64,000 nucleotides of DNA from an uncultured Nesterenkonia sp. (lineage in GTDB: Bacteria > Actinomycetota > Actinomycetes > Actinomycetales > Micrococcaceae), in the NCBI GenBank assembly GCA_947494195.1, contig CANLUC010000004.1, forward strand, positions 58,188 to 122,187, in the 5' to 3' direction. Below the pieces are notes generated by a model. The model was not told where the DNA came from and made no database searches. It worked only from the letters and a program-made list of their open reading frames with translations. Of this stretch, positions 1 through 7,911 are shown in pieces. Position 1 is the first letter of the stretch, and each line of letters opens with the position of its first letter. Position numbers and translations under genes: made by a program.

Positions 1-1918
1 CGGGTCCATATCGACTGGCCCACCCCAGAAGCATGGACTTCAGCAGTTCCGACTTCCCGGACCCGGTGGTGCCCGCGAGGAGGATATGAGGTCCGTCCTC
101 AACGATGTCCAGCATCTCCACTCGGTGAGGCCCCCTCCCGATTAAGGTTCGTAAGGAATCATGAGCACGGTGGGTCATCAGCGGCATCTCGAGAGAGCGC
201 GCGAAGTATGCAGGCGTCCCTGCCAACGTTCTGGTTGCCTGCGGTCCCTGAAGGCCTACCCGAAGATGCTCGGCGAGAGAGCTTCGGGAGAGGCCGTCCG
301 ACACCAGCTCGGTCGCTATGACGCTGGTCCCTCCGGGGTCGACCCGACGCAGTTCCCTCTTGTGGAGGTCCAGTTCCCATCCGGTCATGAACCTCCGGTG
401 ATGACGTGTCTCGTCTCCGGAGACCGTGGACGCGGGGGCGATGACATGCCACCCAGCTCTGCCTGCGGTCTCAAACAGGTTCGTGTCCACGGGCACGGGG
501 CTGAGGAACACCGGTGCCAGTGCACCCGACATGAGAATCGGGGTGGTGCCCAGTGCTCTGCTGACACTTTGCATAGGCACGGTGCGAACCCTCGACCAGT
601 CGCGCATGTCGCCGGGATTCGTCAGGAGCCGAGTGCCACCGTGTCCAGGGGCGGCATTGGGATCCGCGACGAGGGTCCAAGGTGAGAAGGAACCGAATCG
701 CTGGGCCAACTGGGCGAGCATCCAGCGCATGACCCCGTCCAGCTCGTGGGGCGGACCGCTCACCGTGGTGATCTCACCGGCAGCCAGGTCGAGAGTCGCG
801 GCCGAACGGACCATCCGGTGGGCGTGCATGCGGGACGCGGTCTCCTGATCTTCGCAGCTCAGTTCGGCCTCCTGGCGTCCGCTTCCAACTGTGACCACCG
901 CCGCTCCTCGACCTTCCACGATCATTGTGGGATTTTCTGGGGTCAGCTGTGCTCGTAGGCATCTGATAGCCCGCCCCGGCGACGTCAGTGCTTCGTCACG
1001 CCGGCGTGCCCAGGTCATCGCCGCGGCTTCCACGGCGCGACCGAATCGGCGTCGAACGCGCCCCGCGTGAATCGACATCGACAGCGCCATGAGCACCGAA
1101 GCGAGTGTGAAGAGCAGGAAGATCCACATGCCCGTGACGAAAACAAGCACCAGTCCTACGACTAGAGGTGCCAGAGACATCAGAAGCATGGCGCGGTGGC
1201 GCCCCTGGGGTGGGCGCTCGCGGATGGTCTCTGGCGGAATCGGCCACGAAGAAGGCGTGTGCGAGACAGGGTGATCGTGCACCAGCTCGAGCTGTGAAAC
1301 TCCCAGTGTGAACGTTGCGCCCGCCTTCATCACGAGGGGGTGGATTCCTGGCCTGCGCAGGGTCGCGTTCTGGTCGCCGACTGCGAGAGTTGCATGTATG
1401 CGCCGGAGCTGAGGGTCGTTGATCCTGATGTCGGCTTTCCCGTCCGTCGAGGTCCCCCTGCCCAAGGTATAGAGGCCTCGTCGGAGCCTGACCAAGCGTC
1501 CCGAGTCTGGGCCTGTACTGACGCAGAGCCGAAGATCCGAAGTCCGTGATCGGACATAGTGCCTTCCTCGAACGCGCGGATGGAGCACCACCGTCATGCC
1601 AGGATGGATGGCGGGGGAGTCAGGCCCGTGAGTGTTGAGTCGCGCTCCGTCCAGGTGGGTGACCCAGGTAGGCGCAGAGGGTGGGTGTTCCAGCGAATCC
1701 CCCTCGAGCTCTTGTCTCGTCACCCCCAGAATCCAGCTCGTCAGCGCCTGGTCCAGTTGGGCTCCCGAGGGAGTTGTCAGTCCCTCGGCGACGATCCTCA
1801 CCTCGTGGTGGCCGGCACCCCCTGCGACTCTCCAGAGGCGCTGCCAGACCGACTCCTGGACGGAGCCGGGTGCGTGCACCACGGTGCACGTCAGCGGCTC
1901 TGTTCCGGCGATGGTCAT
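1..1918 (-). CDS. FHA-domain FtsK/SpoIIIE-type ATPase, EssC-like (partial, C-terminus off the left edge)
   Basis: The reverse strand is open from ATG at 1918 to the window edge, giving 639 visible residues. The start follows AGGAGG six bases upstream. An FHA-like segment lies at about residues 140-215 (TLGRG, then ADIRINDPQLRRIHATL). Two hydrophobic stretches follow at about 240-280. After about 300 intervening residues comes an FtsK-type Walker A, GTTGSGKSE, at about 614-622, so the motor domain is only beginning when the window ends. FHA, then membrane anchor, then FtsK ATPase is the order of EssC, the type VIIb secretion motor, and of related actinobacterial proteins. DNA translocase FtsK itself has no FHA domain. 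The substrate is unknown and no WXG100 gene is visible. It is divergent from the Tad locus. Confidence 0.82.
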   Translation of the reverse strand, partial: MTIAGTEPLTCTVVHAPGSVQESVWQRLWRVAGGAGHHEVRIVAEGLTTPSGAQLDQALTSWILGVTRQELEGDSLEHPPSAPTWVTHLDGARLNTHGPDSPAIHPGMTVVLHPRVRGRHYVRSRTSDLRLCVSTGPDSGRLVRLRRGLYTLGRGTSTDGKADIRINDPQLRRIHATLAVGDQNATLRRPGIHPLVMKAGATFTLGVSQLELVHDHPVSHTPSSWPIPPETIRERPPQGRHRAMLLMSLAPLVVGLVLVFVTGMWIFLLFTLASVLMALSMSIHAGRVRRRFGRAVEAAAMTWARRRDEALTSPGRAIRCLRAQLTPENPTMIVEGRGAAVVTVGSGRQEAELSCEDQETASRMHAHRMVRSAATLDLAAGEITTVSGPPHELDGVMRWMLAQLAQRFGSFSPWTLVADPNAAPGHGGTRLLTNPGDMRDWSRVRTVPMQSVSRALGTTPILMSGALAPVFLSPVPVDTNLFETAGRAGWHVIAPASTVSGDETRHHRRFMTGWELDLHKRELRRVDPGGTSVIATELVSDGLSRSSLAEHLRVGLQGPQATRTLAGTPAYFARSLEMPLMTHRAHDSLRTLIGRGPHRVEMLDIVEDGPHILLAGTTGSGKSELLKSMLLGWASRYGP

Positions 1919-2146
1919 TCAGTCCCTCCTTCATTGGTCTCCGCGTCATCGGGCGCGTCTGCTCGGACAGAGCGCCTAACCGCAGATTAGAAGCAGAAGA
2001 TTCTCGCCCGAGCTGAACCTAGTCCGCTGTGGATAACGAGCGGGAAGACGAGATCTGTCCACAAGAGTTGAACAATCTCTGGCGGGCTCAGGGATACCTC
2101 GTTATCGTGAACTCACCACGCTGGAATCCTAGACAAGGCCGAGCCG
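1919..2146. other. Divergent intergenic region between the FHA-FtsK gene and the Tad locus
   Basis: This 228-bp gap must carry promoters for both flanking operons. A TTGAAC hexamer at about 2068 could be a -35 element for the rightward operon, but no well-spaced -10 element is convincing. The only strong signal is the AGGAGG ribosome binding site of the leftward gene. I see no small gene here. Confidence 0.4.
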
Positions 2147-3373
2147 GTGGATGCTTTGACGATCGTTGAAGATGAGGTGCGGGAACAGATCCGCCAACGC
2201 GGACTTGACCCTGCTGGGGATCCCTATGGTGTTCAGCAGCTCGTGGAAGATGCCGTCACGCAGTACGACCGCCGCTCGATGGTGACAGCGCTGCCTCTCA
2301 TCGGTCCTGTCGAGAAGGCGGTGAAGCACATCGTCGACGCAGTCGCCGGCTTTGGAGAGCTGCAGCCGCTCCTCGACGACTCCTCCATCGAAGAGATCTG
2401 GATCAACGGACCCAGTGAGGTCTTTGTCGCTCGAGCAGGTCGATCGGAGCTGACCTCGCTCACTCTGTCCGAAGCGCGCATCCGAGACCTCGTCGAAAGG
2501 ATGCTCAAGACCTCGGGTCGCCGCCTTGACCTTTCCTCTCCGTTCGTCGACGCCACTCTCCCCGACGGGTCTCGCCTTCATGTCGTGATTCCGGACATCA
2601 CAAGACGCCATTGGGCCGTCAATGTTCGCAAGTTCATCTCGCGCGCCGCCACACTCGAGGACCTGGTGCAGGGAGGGTCACTGACCCGGGAAGCGGCGGA
2701 GTTCCTCATCGGTTGCGTCGACAGTGGGCTGAATATTCTCGTATCTGGAGCCACTCAGGCGGGAAAAACCACGATGCTGAACTGTCTCTCCGCTGCCATC
2801 GGCCCGAGAGAACGCGTCATCACAGTCGAAGAGATCTTTGAACTCCAGCTGCCTCTTCGCGATGTCGTAGGGCTCCAATGCAGGCAGACGAATCTCGAGG
2901 GGGAGGGGGAGATTCCACTCAGGAAGCTGGTCAAGGAAGCCCTGCGAATGCGCCCTGATCGTCTCATCGTCGGCGAGGTTCGTGAAGCCGAAAGCTTAGA
3001 CATGCTCATCGCGCTCAACGCAGGTCTTCCGGGGATGGCAACCGTGCACGCCAACAGCGCGCATGACGCGGTCACGAAGATCTGCACGCTTCCCCTGCTC
3101 GCAGGGGAGAACATCTCCAGAAACTTTATTCTTCCGACGGTGGCCTCCTGCATCGACCTCGTGATCCATTGCGTGCGGGAGAGGGACGGTCGGCGCCATG
3201 TCGGGCAGATACTCGCGGTCGGAAGTCGCGTGGAGTCCGAGACGATCGAAACGTCGATGCTGTTCCAACAGCAGGACGGAGTTCTGCAGGTCACTGATTC
3301 GGCGGTCTTCGACCTCCCCAAACTCAGTCCAGAGATGCACACTCGGCTGACTCGGGCAGGGGTGCTGGCGTGA
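2147..3373 (+). CDS. cpaF: Tad/type II-IV secretion ATPase, CpaF/TadA family
   Basis: A 408-residue hexameric secretion ATPase that would power pilus assembly at the cytoplasmic face of the membrane. Walker A GATQAGKT is at residues 201-208, the Walker B-like DRLIVGEVRE at 271-280, and the TVHANSA histidine box near 299-305. The start is GTG: an in-frame stop lies at 2108 and no other good start exists between them, although the ribosome binding site is weak. The stop overlaps the tadB-like gene by four bases. It opens the 2147-6765 locus. No CpaE/TadZ localiser precedes it, which is common in actinobacterial tad clusters. Walker A has Gln at the fourth position (GATQAGKT). Confidence 0.93.
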   Translation: MDALTIVEDEVREQIRQRGLDPAGDPYGVQQLVEDAVTQYDRRSMVTALPLIGPVEKAVKHIVDAVAGFGELQPLLDDSSIEEIWINGPSEVFVARAGRSELTSLTLSEARIRDLVERMLKTSGRRLDLSSPFVDATLPDGSRLHVVIPDITRRHWAVNVRKFISRAATLEDLVQGGSLTREAAEFLIGCVDSGLNILVSGATQAGKTTMLNCLSAAIGPRERVITVEEIFELQLPLRDVVGLQCRQTNLEGEGEIPLRKLVKEALRMRPDRLIVGEVREAESLDMLIALNAGLPGMATVHANSAHDAVTKICTLPLLAGENISRNFILPTVASCIDLVIHCVRERDGRRHVGQILAVGSRVESETIETSMLFQQQDGVLQVTDSAVFDLPKLSPEMHTRLTRAGVLA

Positions 3374-4230
3374 GTCTATTGCTGGGACTTGCCCTGGGCT
3401 TCGGTCTCCTGCTCATCTTCTCTTCCTTCTGGTCCCGCAGTCTCCCACCGACGCGTGTTCGGCCAAGACGCCGACATCCGCTGCGTAAGCTTCTTGACGA
3501 GGCCGGGCACCCCAAACTTCCGGTGATGGGCGTGGTCACGGCGGTGCTCATGTGTTCAATCATGGCCTTCCTGCTGGTGCTGGTGCTCACCTCTGCCATT
3601 CCGATCGCCCTGTGTTTCGCTCTTTTCGCCGCCATGGCGCCTCTCCTCGCGCTTCGCTGGCAAGCGGGACGGCGACGCGCCGTGCTGCGCGAAGTCTGGC
3701 CGGACGCCGTGGACCACCTCCGCTCGGCAGTCCGCTCGGGGATGTCTCTGCCCGAAGGGCTCATTCAGCTGGGAAATTCGGGTCCGGAACCCCTCCGGGA
3801 ACCATTTGTAGAGTTCGCCAAGGACTATCGGTCTGGACACACGATGGGCACCGCTCTGGACCGGTTGAAGCTCAGGCTGGCCGATCCTGTAGGTGACAGG
3901 ATCGTGGTGGCACTGCAGATCACCCGGGAGGTCGGGGGATCAGACCTGGGCCGCCTGCTCGGCACCTTGGCCGAGTTTCTCCGTGAGAACGCGCGCACCA
4001 GGAGCGAACTCGAGGCTCGCCAGTCTTGGACGGTCAATGCAGCCAAACTCGCAGTTGCAGCCCCGTGGATTGTCGTGCTCCTGATCTCTCTTCAGGCGGA
4101 GGCGGCGCAGGCGTATAGGAACGCCACAGGAATGTTAGTCCTGGGTGGGGGACTGATCGTCTCGGTCGGCTGTTACCGCCTGATGCTGCGCATCGGTGCT
4201 CTGCCTCGAGAGGTGCGGGTGCTGGCATGA
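3370..4230 (+). CDS. tadB: TadB-like type II secretion system F-domain protein
   Basis: A 286-residue inner-membrane platform protein. Hydrophobic segments sit at the N-terminus (LLLGLALGFGLLLIF) and near residues 57-90. A cytoplasmic GspF/T2SSF domain follows, with the characteristic PEGLIQLGNSGPEP stretch and a helical-repeat region, and paired C-terminal membrane helices close it. It starts with GTG inside the cpaF stop (4-bp overlap) and its own stop overlaps the next gene by four bases, so translation is probably coupled. It is expected to pair with the TadC-like protein to form the platform on which the ATPase acts. Assignment to TadB rather than TadC rests on gene order. Confidence 0.85.
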   Translation: MSLLLGLALGFGLLLIFSSFWSRSLPPTRVRPRRRHPLRKLLDEAGHPKLPVMGVVTAVLMCSIMAFLLVLVLTSAIPIALCFALFAAMAPLLALRWQAGRRRAVLREVWPDAVDHLRSAVRSGMSLPEGLIQLGNSGPEPLREPFVEFAKDYRSGHTMGTALDRLKLRLADPVGDRIVVALQITREVGGSDLGRLLGTLAEFLRENARTRSELEARQSWTVNAAKLAVAAPWIVVLLISLQAEAAQAYRNATGMLVLGGGLIVSVGCYRLMLRIGALPREVRVLA

Positions 4231-5171
4231 ATTCGACGAGCCTGGGGTGGGTCCTCATCTGCGGGCTGGCACTCGGATTCGGCCTGGTGACCGTCGTCAA
4301 CGCGCTGCCGCTGAACAATCAGCCGAGTTTCACCACTCGAGTCGCGCCGTACCTCCGCTCCAGGGACGCGCGGTTCGCCCTCACCGCCGATTCCGCGGAC
4401 GCGCCCCCCGCACTGGGGACGCTGGGCAGAATCATGACTCCAGTCTTCCGGCATGGCCTCCGTCAGCTGGACCGGTTCAGCTTCGACACCCATGAGCTTC
4501 GCCGCCGCCTGGACCAGGCGAATTCCCGCATCGGGCCGAATGAATACCGTCTCCAGCAGTTGGCACTAGGGATCTTCGGCGGCGTCCTCGGGACAGTCCT
4601 GAGCCTGCTGGGCTTCTTAGCTGGAAGCTTCAACGGCGCCCTCGCTGTGGTGGCCGTCATCGTGCTCTCGACGCTCGGCGCCGCGCTGAGGGAGAACCTG
4701 CTGAGCAGCCAGATTCGGCGGCGCCAGTCGCGCATGCTTGCTGAGTTCCCGACCGTCGCGGAGATGATCGCCCTTTCTGTCAGCGCGGGGGAAAGCGCGG
4801 CCGGGGCTTTCGAACGGGTCGGCCGTCTGGCTCGAGGTGAGCTCGCGGCCGAACTCACACTCGTCCTGCATCAGACGCAGGCCGGAACCGGTTTCACGCA
4901 AGCGCTGAAGCACATGTCTACCCGTGTCGGCTCAGCTCCGATCTCACGGTTCATCGAAGGCCTCATAGTGGCGATGGAGCGTGGCACGCCACTGGCCGAA
5001 GTGATGCAGGCACAGGCCCAAGATGTGCGTGAACTCGGCCGGAGGGACCTCATGGAGACGGCAGGAAAGAAGGAAATCGGCATGCTCGTGCCTCTGGTCT
5101 TCGGGGTACTGCCGCTGACGGTGCTCTTCGCCATCTATCCGGGGCTCTCGCTGCTCGAGATCGGGATATGA
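4227..5171 (+). CDS. tadC: TadC-like type II secretion system F-domain protein
   Basis: A 314-residue membrane protein paralogous to its upstream neighbour. It has an N-terminal membrane segment, two central helices (about residues 110-155), a T2SSF domain (MLAEFPTVAEMIALSVSAGESAAGAFERV) and C-terminal helices ending in LLEIGI. It starts with an ATG that overlaps the tadB stop (ATGA). In Tad systems TadB and TadC form the inner-membrane platform. It lies directly before the pilin-like peptide, which is the usual actinobacterial order. Confidence 0.85.
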   Translation: MNSTSLGWVLICGLALGFGLVTVVNALPLNNQPSFTTRVAPYLRSRDARFALTADSADAPPALGTLGRIMTPVFRHGLRQLDRFSFDTHELRRRLDQANSRIGPNEYRLQQLALGIFGGVLGTVLSLLGFLAGSFNGALAVVAVIVLSTLGAALRENLLSSQIRRRQSRMLAEFPTVAEMIALSVSAGESAAGAFERVGRLARGELAAELTLVLHQTQAGTGFTQALKHMSTRVGSAPISRFIEGLIVAMERGTPLAEVMQAQAQDVRELGRRDLMETAGKKEIGMLVPLVFGVLPLTVLFAIYPGLSLLEIGI

Positions 5172-5229
5172 CACACGTCCAACAAAACACCGCTGCACAT
5201 TTCGGGGCAGCTGATGAAAGGAAAAGAGT

Positions 5230-5424
5230 ATGGGACTCACGGAAGAAGTCATCGATGAGCAGGTAAGACGCCTGAAAGTGATTCATGTAGAGGAACGCGG
5301 CGACGTCCCCGGCTGGGTCATGATCACGTTGATGAGCGCCGTGCTTGTGGCAGGTCTGCTCGCAATTGCTCAACCTGCGCTGCAGGGGTTGTTCAATGAC
5401 GCGATCAACCAGGTCTCGCGCTGA
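5230..5424 (+). CDS. Flp pilin-like small membrane protein
   Basis: A 64-residue protein with a good ribosome binding site (AAAGGA before ATG). A charged N-terminal half is followed by GDVPGWVMITLMSAVLVAGL, a single membrane helix of pilin type. Its position between tadC and tadE is where the Flp prepilin lies in actinobacterial tad loci. The canonical Glu at +5 after the cleavage Gly is absent, so processing by a prepilin peptidase cannot be claimed from sequence, and no such peptidase gene is in the window. The 3' end overlaps the next gene by 29 bases. Confidence 0.7.
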   Translation: MGLTEEVIDEQVRRLKVIHVEERGDVPGWVMITLMSAVLVAGLLAIAQPALQGLFNDAINQVSR

Positions 5425-5824
5425 GCGGCACGGTCACGCATCTCCTTGGTACCGCGCTGGCGAACGTGGCGCGGCCACTGCTGAGTTTGCGATGGTCTCA
5501 TCGCTTCTGGTGGTGCTCACCTTTGCGATCATCCAGTTGACGCTGCTGGTGCATGTTCGCAATACGTTGATCGACGCGGCCTCCACCGGAGCGAGATTCG
5601 GAGTGCTCGAGGATCGAACCGCTCAAGATGGCGTCTCAAGGACACAGGCGCTGATCCAGTCCTCCATCACCTCCCGCTATGCCCAGGGCGTGAACTACCA
5701 GTACGAGACGCAGATCGAGGGTCGGATTCTGACCATCACGGTGCAGGCCCAGGTGCCAGTTCTTGGTCTGCTTCCAGGAGTGGGCCAGCTGGAAGTCACC
5801 GGAGGTGCCTATGAGTTCGAGTGA
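5396..5824 (+). CDS. tadE: TadE-like minor pseudopilin
   Basis: 142 residues from the chosen ATG at 5396, which has AGGGG seven bases upstream. A longer reading from 5345 has no ribosome binding site and an implausible N-terminus. The GERGAATAEFAMVSSLLVVL stretch is a typical TadE pseudopilin leader: a short basic N-terminus, GAATAEFA with conserved Glu, then one membrane helix, and a small beta-rich exported domain. It overlaps the pilin-like gene by 29 bases and the next gene by 14, indicating a tightly coupled operon. Confidence 0.82.
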   Translation: MTRSTRSRAERHGHASPWYRAGERGAATAEFAMVSSLLVVLTFAIIQLTLLVHVRNTLIDAASTGARFGVLEDRTAQDGVSRTQALIQSSITSRYAQGVNYQYETQIEGRILTITVQAQVPVLGLLPGVGQLEVTGGAYEFE

Positions 5825-6269
5825 GCGGTTGGAACTCCGGATCGGGGCCTTCCACGAGGAGACCGGGTCATCGCTCGTCGAGTTCGTCATGTTGGCCGTC
5901 CTGGTGCTCATCCCCGTCATCTACTTCATCCTGGGGGTGGCGGGGGTTCAGGCAGCGGCTTATGCGAGCGTCGGCGCATCGGATCAGGCGGCCAAAATGT
6001 ACGTCGGTGGCAGCGAGGACCTGTCCCCTGACGTGCGAGCAGCCCGCAGTCAGGCGGCGGCCACCGCCGCGCTGCAAGATTTCGGCATTGCTCCGACACA
6101 GACGCAGATCAGTATGACCTGCCCGAAGGGAAGCTGCGAGAACGACGGTGATCTCGTGACGTTCACCGTCGTGGTCCGCGTACCCGTGCCACTGATCCCC
6201 GATATGGGCAGCTGGCAATCGACCTTGGTCACGGTCTCCTCCACGTCCACGCACGTTCAGGCGGGCTGA
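5811..6269 (+). CDS. TadE/TadG-like pilus assembly protein
   Basis: 152 residues starting at ATG 5811, which is preceded by GGAGGT at ideal spacing. The upstream in-frame ATG at 5763 lacks such a site. The N-terminus reads EETGSSLVEFVMLAVLVLIPV, a second pseudopilin-like leader with conserved Glu and one membrane segment, followed by a 100-residue exported domain with two cysteines (TCPKGSCEN). The cysteines could form a disulfide outside the cell. It belongs to the same operon (14-bp overlap with tadE). Confidence 0.8.
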   Translation: MSSSERLELRIGAFHEETGSSLVEFVMLAVLVLIPVIYFILGVAGVQAAAYASVGASDQAAKMYVGGSEDLSPDVRAARSQAAATAALQDFGIAPTQTQISMTCPKGSCENDGDLVTFTVVVRVPVPLIPDMGSWQSTLVTVSSTSTHVQAG

Positions 6270-6270
6270 G

Positions 6271-6765
6271 ATGAGCGCTGCGTCTCGAGGCCCTCACCGG
6301 GCAACGGGCTTATGTCGTCACCTTGCGTGCGGAGGTCGGCATCTTCATGCGGAAGAGTCGGGTCAATCTGCCGTGCTGATTCTGGGCCTCCTGCTGGTGG
6401 TTCTCCTGCTCATCGCGGTGATGGCGGGGGCCACGGCCGTCAATCTTGAAGCGCGGAGGCTCCTCTCGGCAGCCGATGGCGCAGCCTCGGCCGCTGCGCA
6501 GGCGGCCGAACAAGGGGTTTCAAGTCCGACGCCCAAGGTCAGCGCGGCTCAGGTGCGCGCCCAGGCGGAGACCTACCTGGCGGCGTCGGGCGCCCACGGT
6601 CAGTTCGGCGGTCTTGCGGTCTCCCGGTCCTGGGTCAGCGACGCGGGGGAGACCGCGCACGTGGAGCTGGCCGCCGTCGTCGATCTGCCGATGGTCTCGG
6701 CGATCCTTCCGGCGCAGGTGTCGATCAGCGTGGAGTCCCATGCCCGGGTGAGTCTCAACCGGTGA
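6271..6765 (+). CDS. TadG-like protein of the Rv3654c type (secretion-neighbourhood TadE-like)
   Basis: A 164-residue protein beginning two bases after the previous stop. About 30 residues precede ESGQSAVLILGLLLVVLLLIAVMAG, a membrane helix. The following LEARRLLSAADGAASAAAQAAEQG is typical of the actinobacterial TadE-like proteins that close tad clusters next to helicase or secretion genes. The exported part is about 90 residues. It is the last gene of the tad operon, 30 bases before prfB. Its role is inferred from family and context only. Confidence 0.78.
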   Translation: MSAASRGPHRATGLCRHLACGGRHLHAEESGQSAVLILGLLLVVLLLIAVMAGATAVNLEARRLLSAADGAASAAAQAAEQGVSSPTPKVSAAQVRAQAETYLAASGAHGQFGGLAVSRSWVSDAGETAHVELAAVVDLPMVSAILPAQVSISVESHARVSLNR

Positions 6766-6795
6766 GACCGCAGTCGACGGTACTGTAGTGCTGTT

Positions 6796-7908
6796 ATGGC
6801 AGAGACTGATTTCCCCACCGCAATCCGCGACCTGCGCAATACCTTGCGCCGCATCACGGAGGTCACCGACGTTGAGAAGCTCAAGGCGAAGATCGTCGAG
6901 CTCAGCGATATGGCCGTCGCGCCTGATCTCTGGGACGACCAGGCCAACGCCCAGAAGGTCACCTCCCAGCTGAGCCATGCGCAGACCGAGCTGGAGCGTC
7001 TGGAGCGCCTGGAGACCCGCATCGACGATGTCGAGATGATGGTCGAGATGGCCAAGGAGGAAGGCGACGACGAGGTGCTCGCCGACGCCACCCGGGAAAT
7101 CGAGTCTATTCACAAGGCGCTGGAGTCCCTGGAGATTGTCACGCTGCTCTCCGGTGAGTACGACGAATACGACGCGGTCATGACCATCCGCTCCGGTGCA
7201 GGCGGCGTGGACGCCGCAGACTTCGCCGAGATGCTGCTGCGCATGTACACCCGGTGGGCCGAACGCCGCGGCTGGAACGTGAAGGTGCTCGACACCTCCT
7301 ACGCCGAAGAGGCCGGGCTGAAGTCCGCGACCATCGAGATCAACGCCCCCTACGCCTTCGGCACTCTCTCCGTCGAAGCCGGGACGCACCGTCTGGTGCG
7401 CATCAGCCCCTTCGACAACCAGGGCCGCCGGCAGACCTCCTTCGCCGCGGTGGAGATCATCCCGCTGCTCGAGGGCACCGAAAGCATCGACATCGACGAG
7501 AACGACCTCAAGATCGACGTGTTCCGCTCCTCCGGCCCCGGTGGACAGTCCGTGAACACCACCGACTCCGCCGTGCGCATCACCCACCTGCCCACCGGCA
7601 CCGTGGTCTCCATGCAGAACGAGAAGTCGCAGATCCAGAACCGCGCCGCGGCCATGCGCGTGCTGCAGTCCCGCCTGCTGGTGCTGAAGAAGGCCGAGGA
7701 ATCGGCCGAGAAGAAGGCGCTCGCCGGAGACATCAAGGCCTCCTGGGGCGACCAGATCCGCTCCTATGTGCTGCACCCGTACCAGATGGTCAAGGACCTG
7801 CGCACCGAGCACGAGGTCGGCAACACCCAGGCCGTGCTCGACGGCGACATCGACGGCTTCATCGACACCGGGATCCGCTGGCGCAACGAGACCGCGGCCG
7901 AGGAATAG
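6796..7908 (+). CDS. prfB: Peptide chain release factor 2
   Basis: A 370-residue class I release factor that reads UAA and UGA stop codons. The tripeptide anticodon SPF is present ([19 protein letters not shown]), and the catalytic GGQ lies in [16 protein letters not shown]. The reading frame is continuous from ATG 6796, so the programmed +1 frameshift known in many prfB genes is absent here. No strong ribosome binding site precedes the ATG. ftsE starts three bases after the stop. The prfB-ftsE-ftsX-smpB order is common in actinobacteria. Confidence 0.97.
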   Translation: MAETDFPTAIRDLRNTLRRITEVTDVEKLKAKIVELSDMAVAPDLWDDQANAQKVTSQLSHAQTELERLERLETRIDDVEMMVEMAKEEGDDEVLADATREIESIHKALESLEIVTLLSGEYDEYDAVMTIRSGAGGVDAADFAEMLLRMYTRWAERRGWNVKVLDTSYAEEAGLKSATIEINAPYAFGTLSVEAGTHRLVRISPFDNQGRRQTSFAAVEIIPLLEGTESIDIDENDLKIDVFRSSGPGGQSVNTTDSAVRITHLPTGTVVSMQNEKSQIQNRAAAMRVLQSRLLVLKKAEESAEKKALAGDIKASWGDQIRSYVLHPYQMVKDLRTEHEVGNTQAVLDGDIDGFIDTGIRWRNETAAEE

Positions 7909-7911
7909 TCC

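Noticed and set aside
6796..6900. Programmed frameshift in prfB
   Set aside because: The frame is continuous from ATG and no in-frame TGA is present in the first codons.
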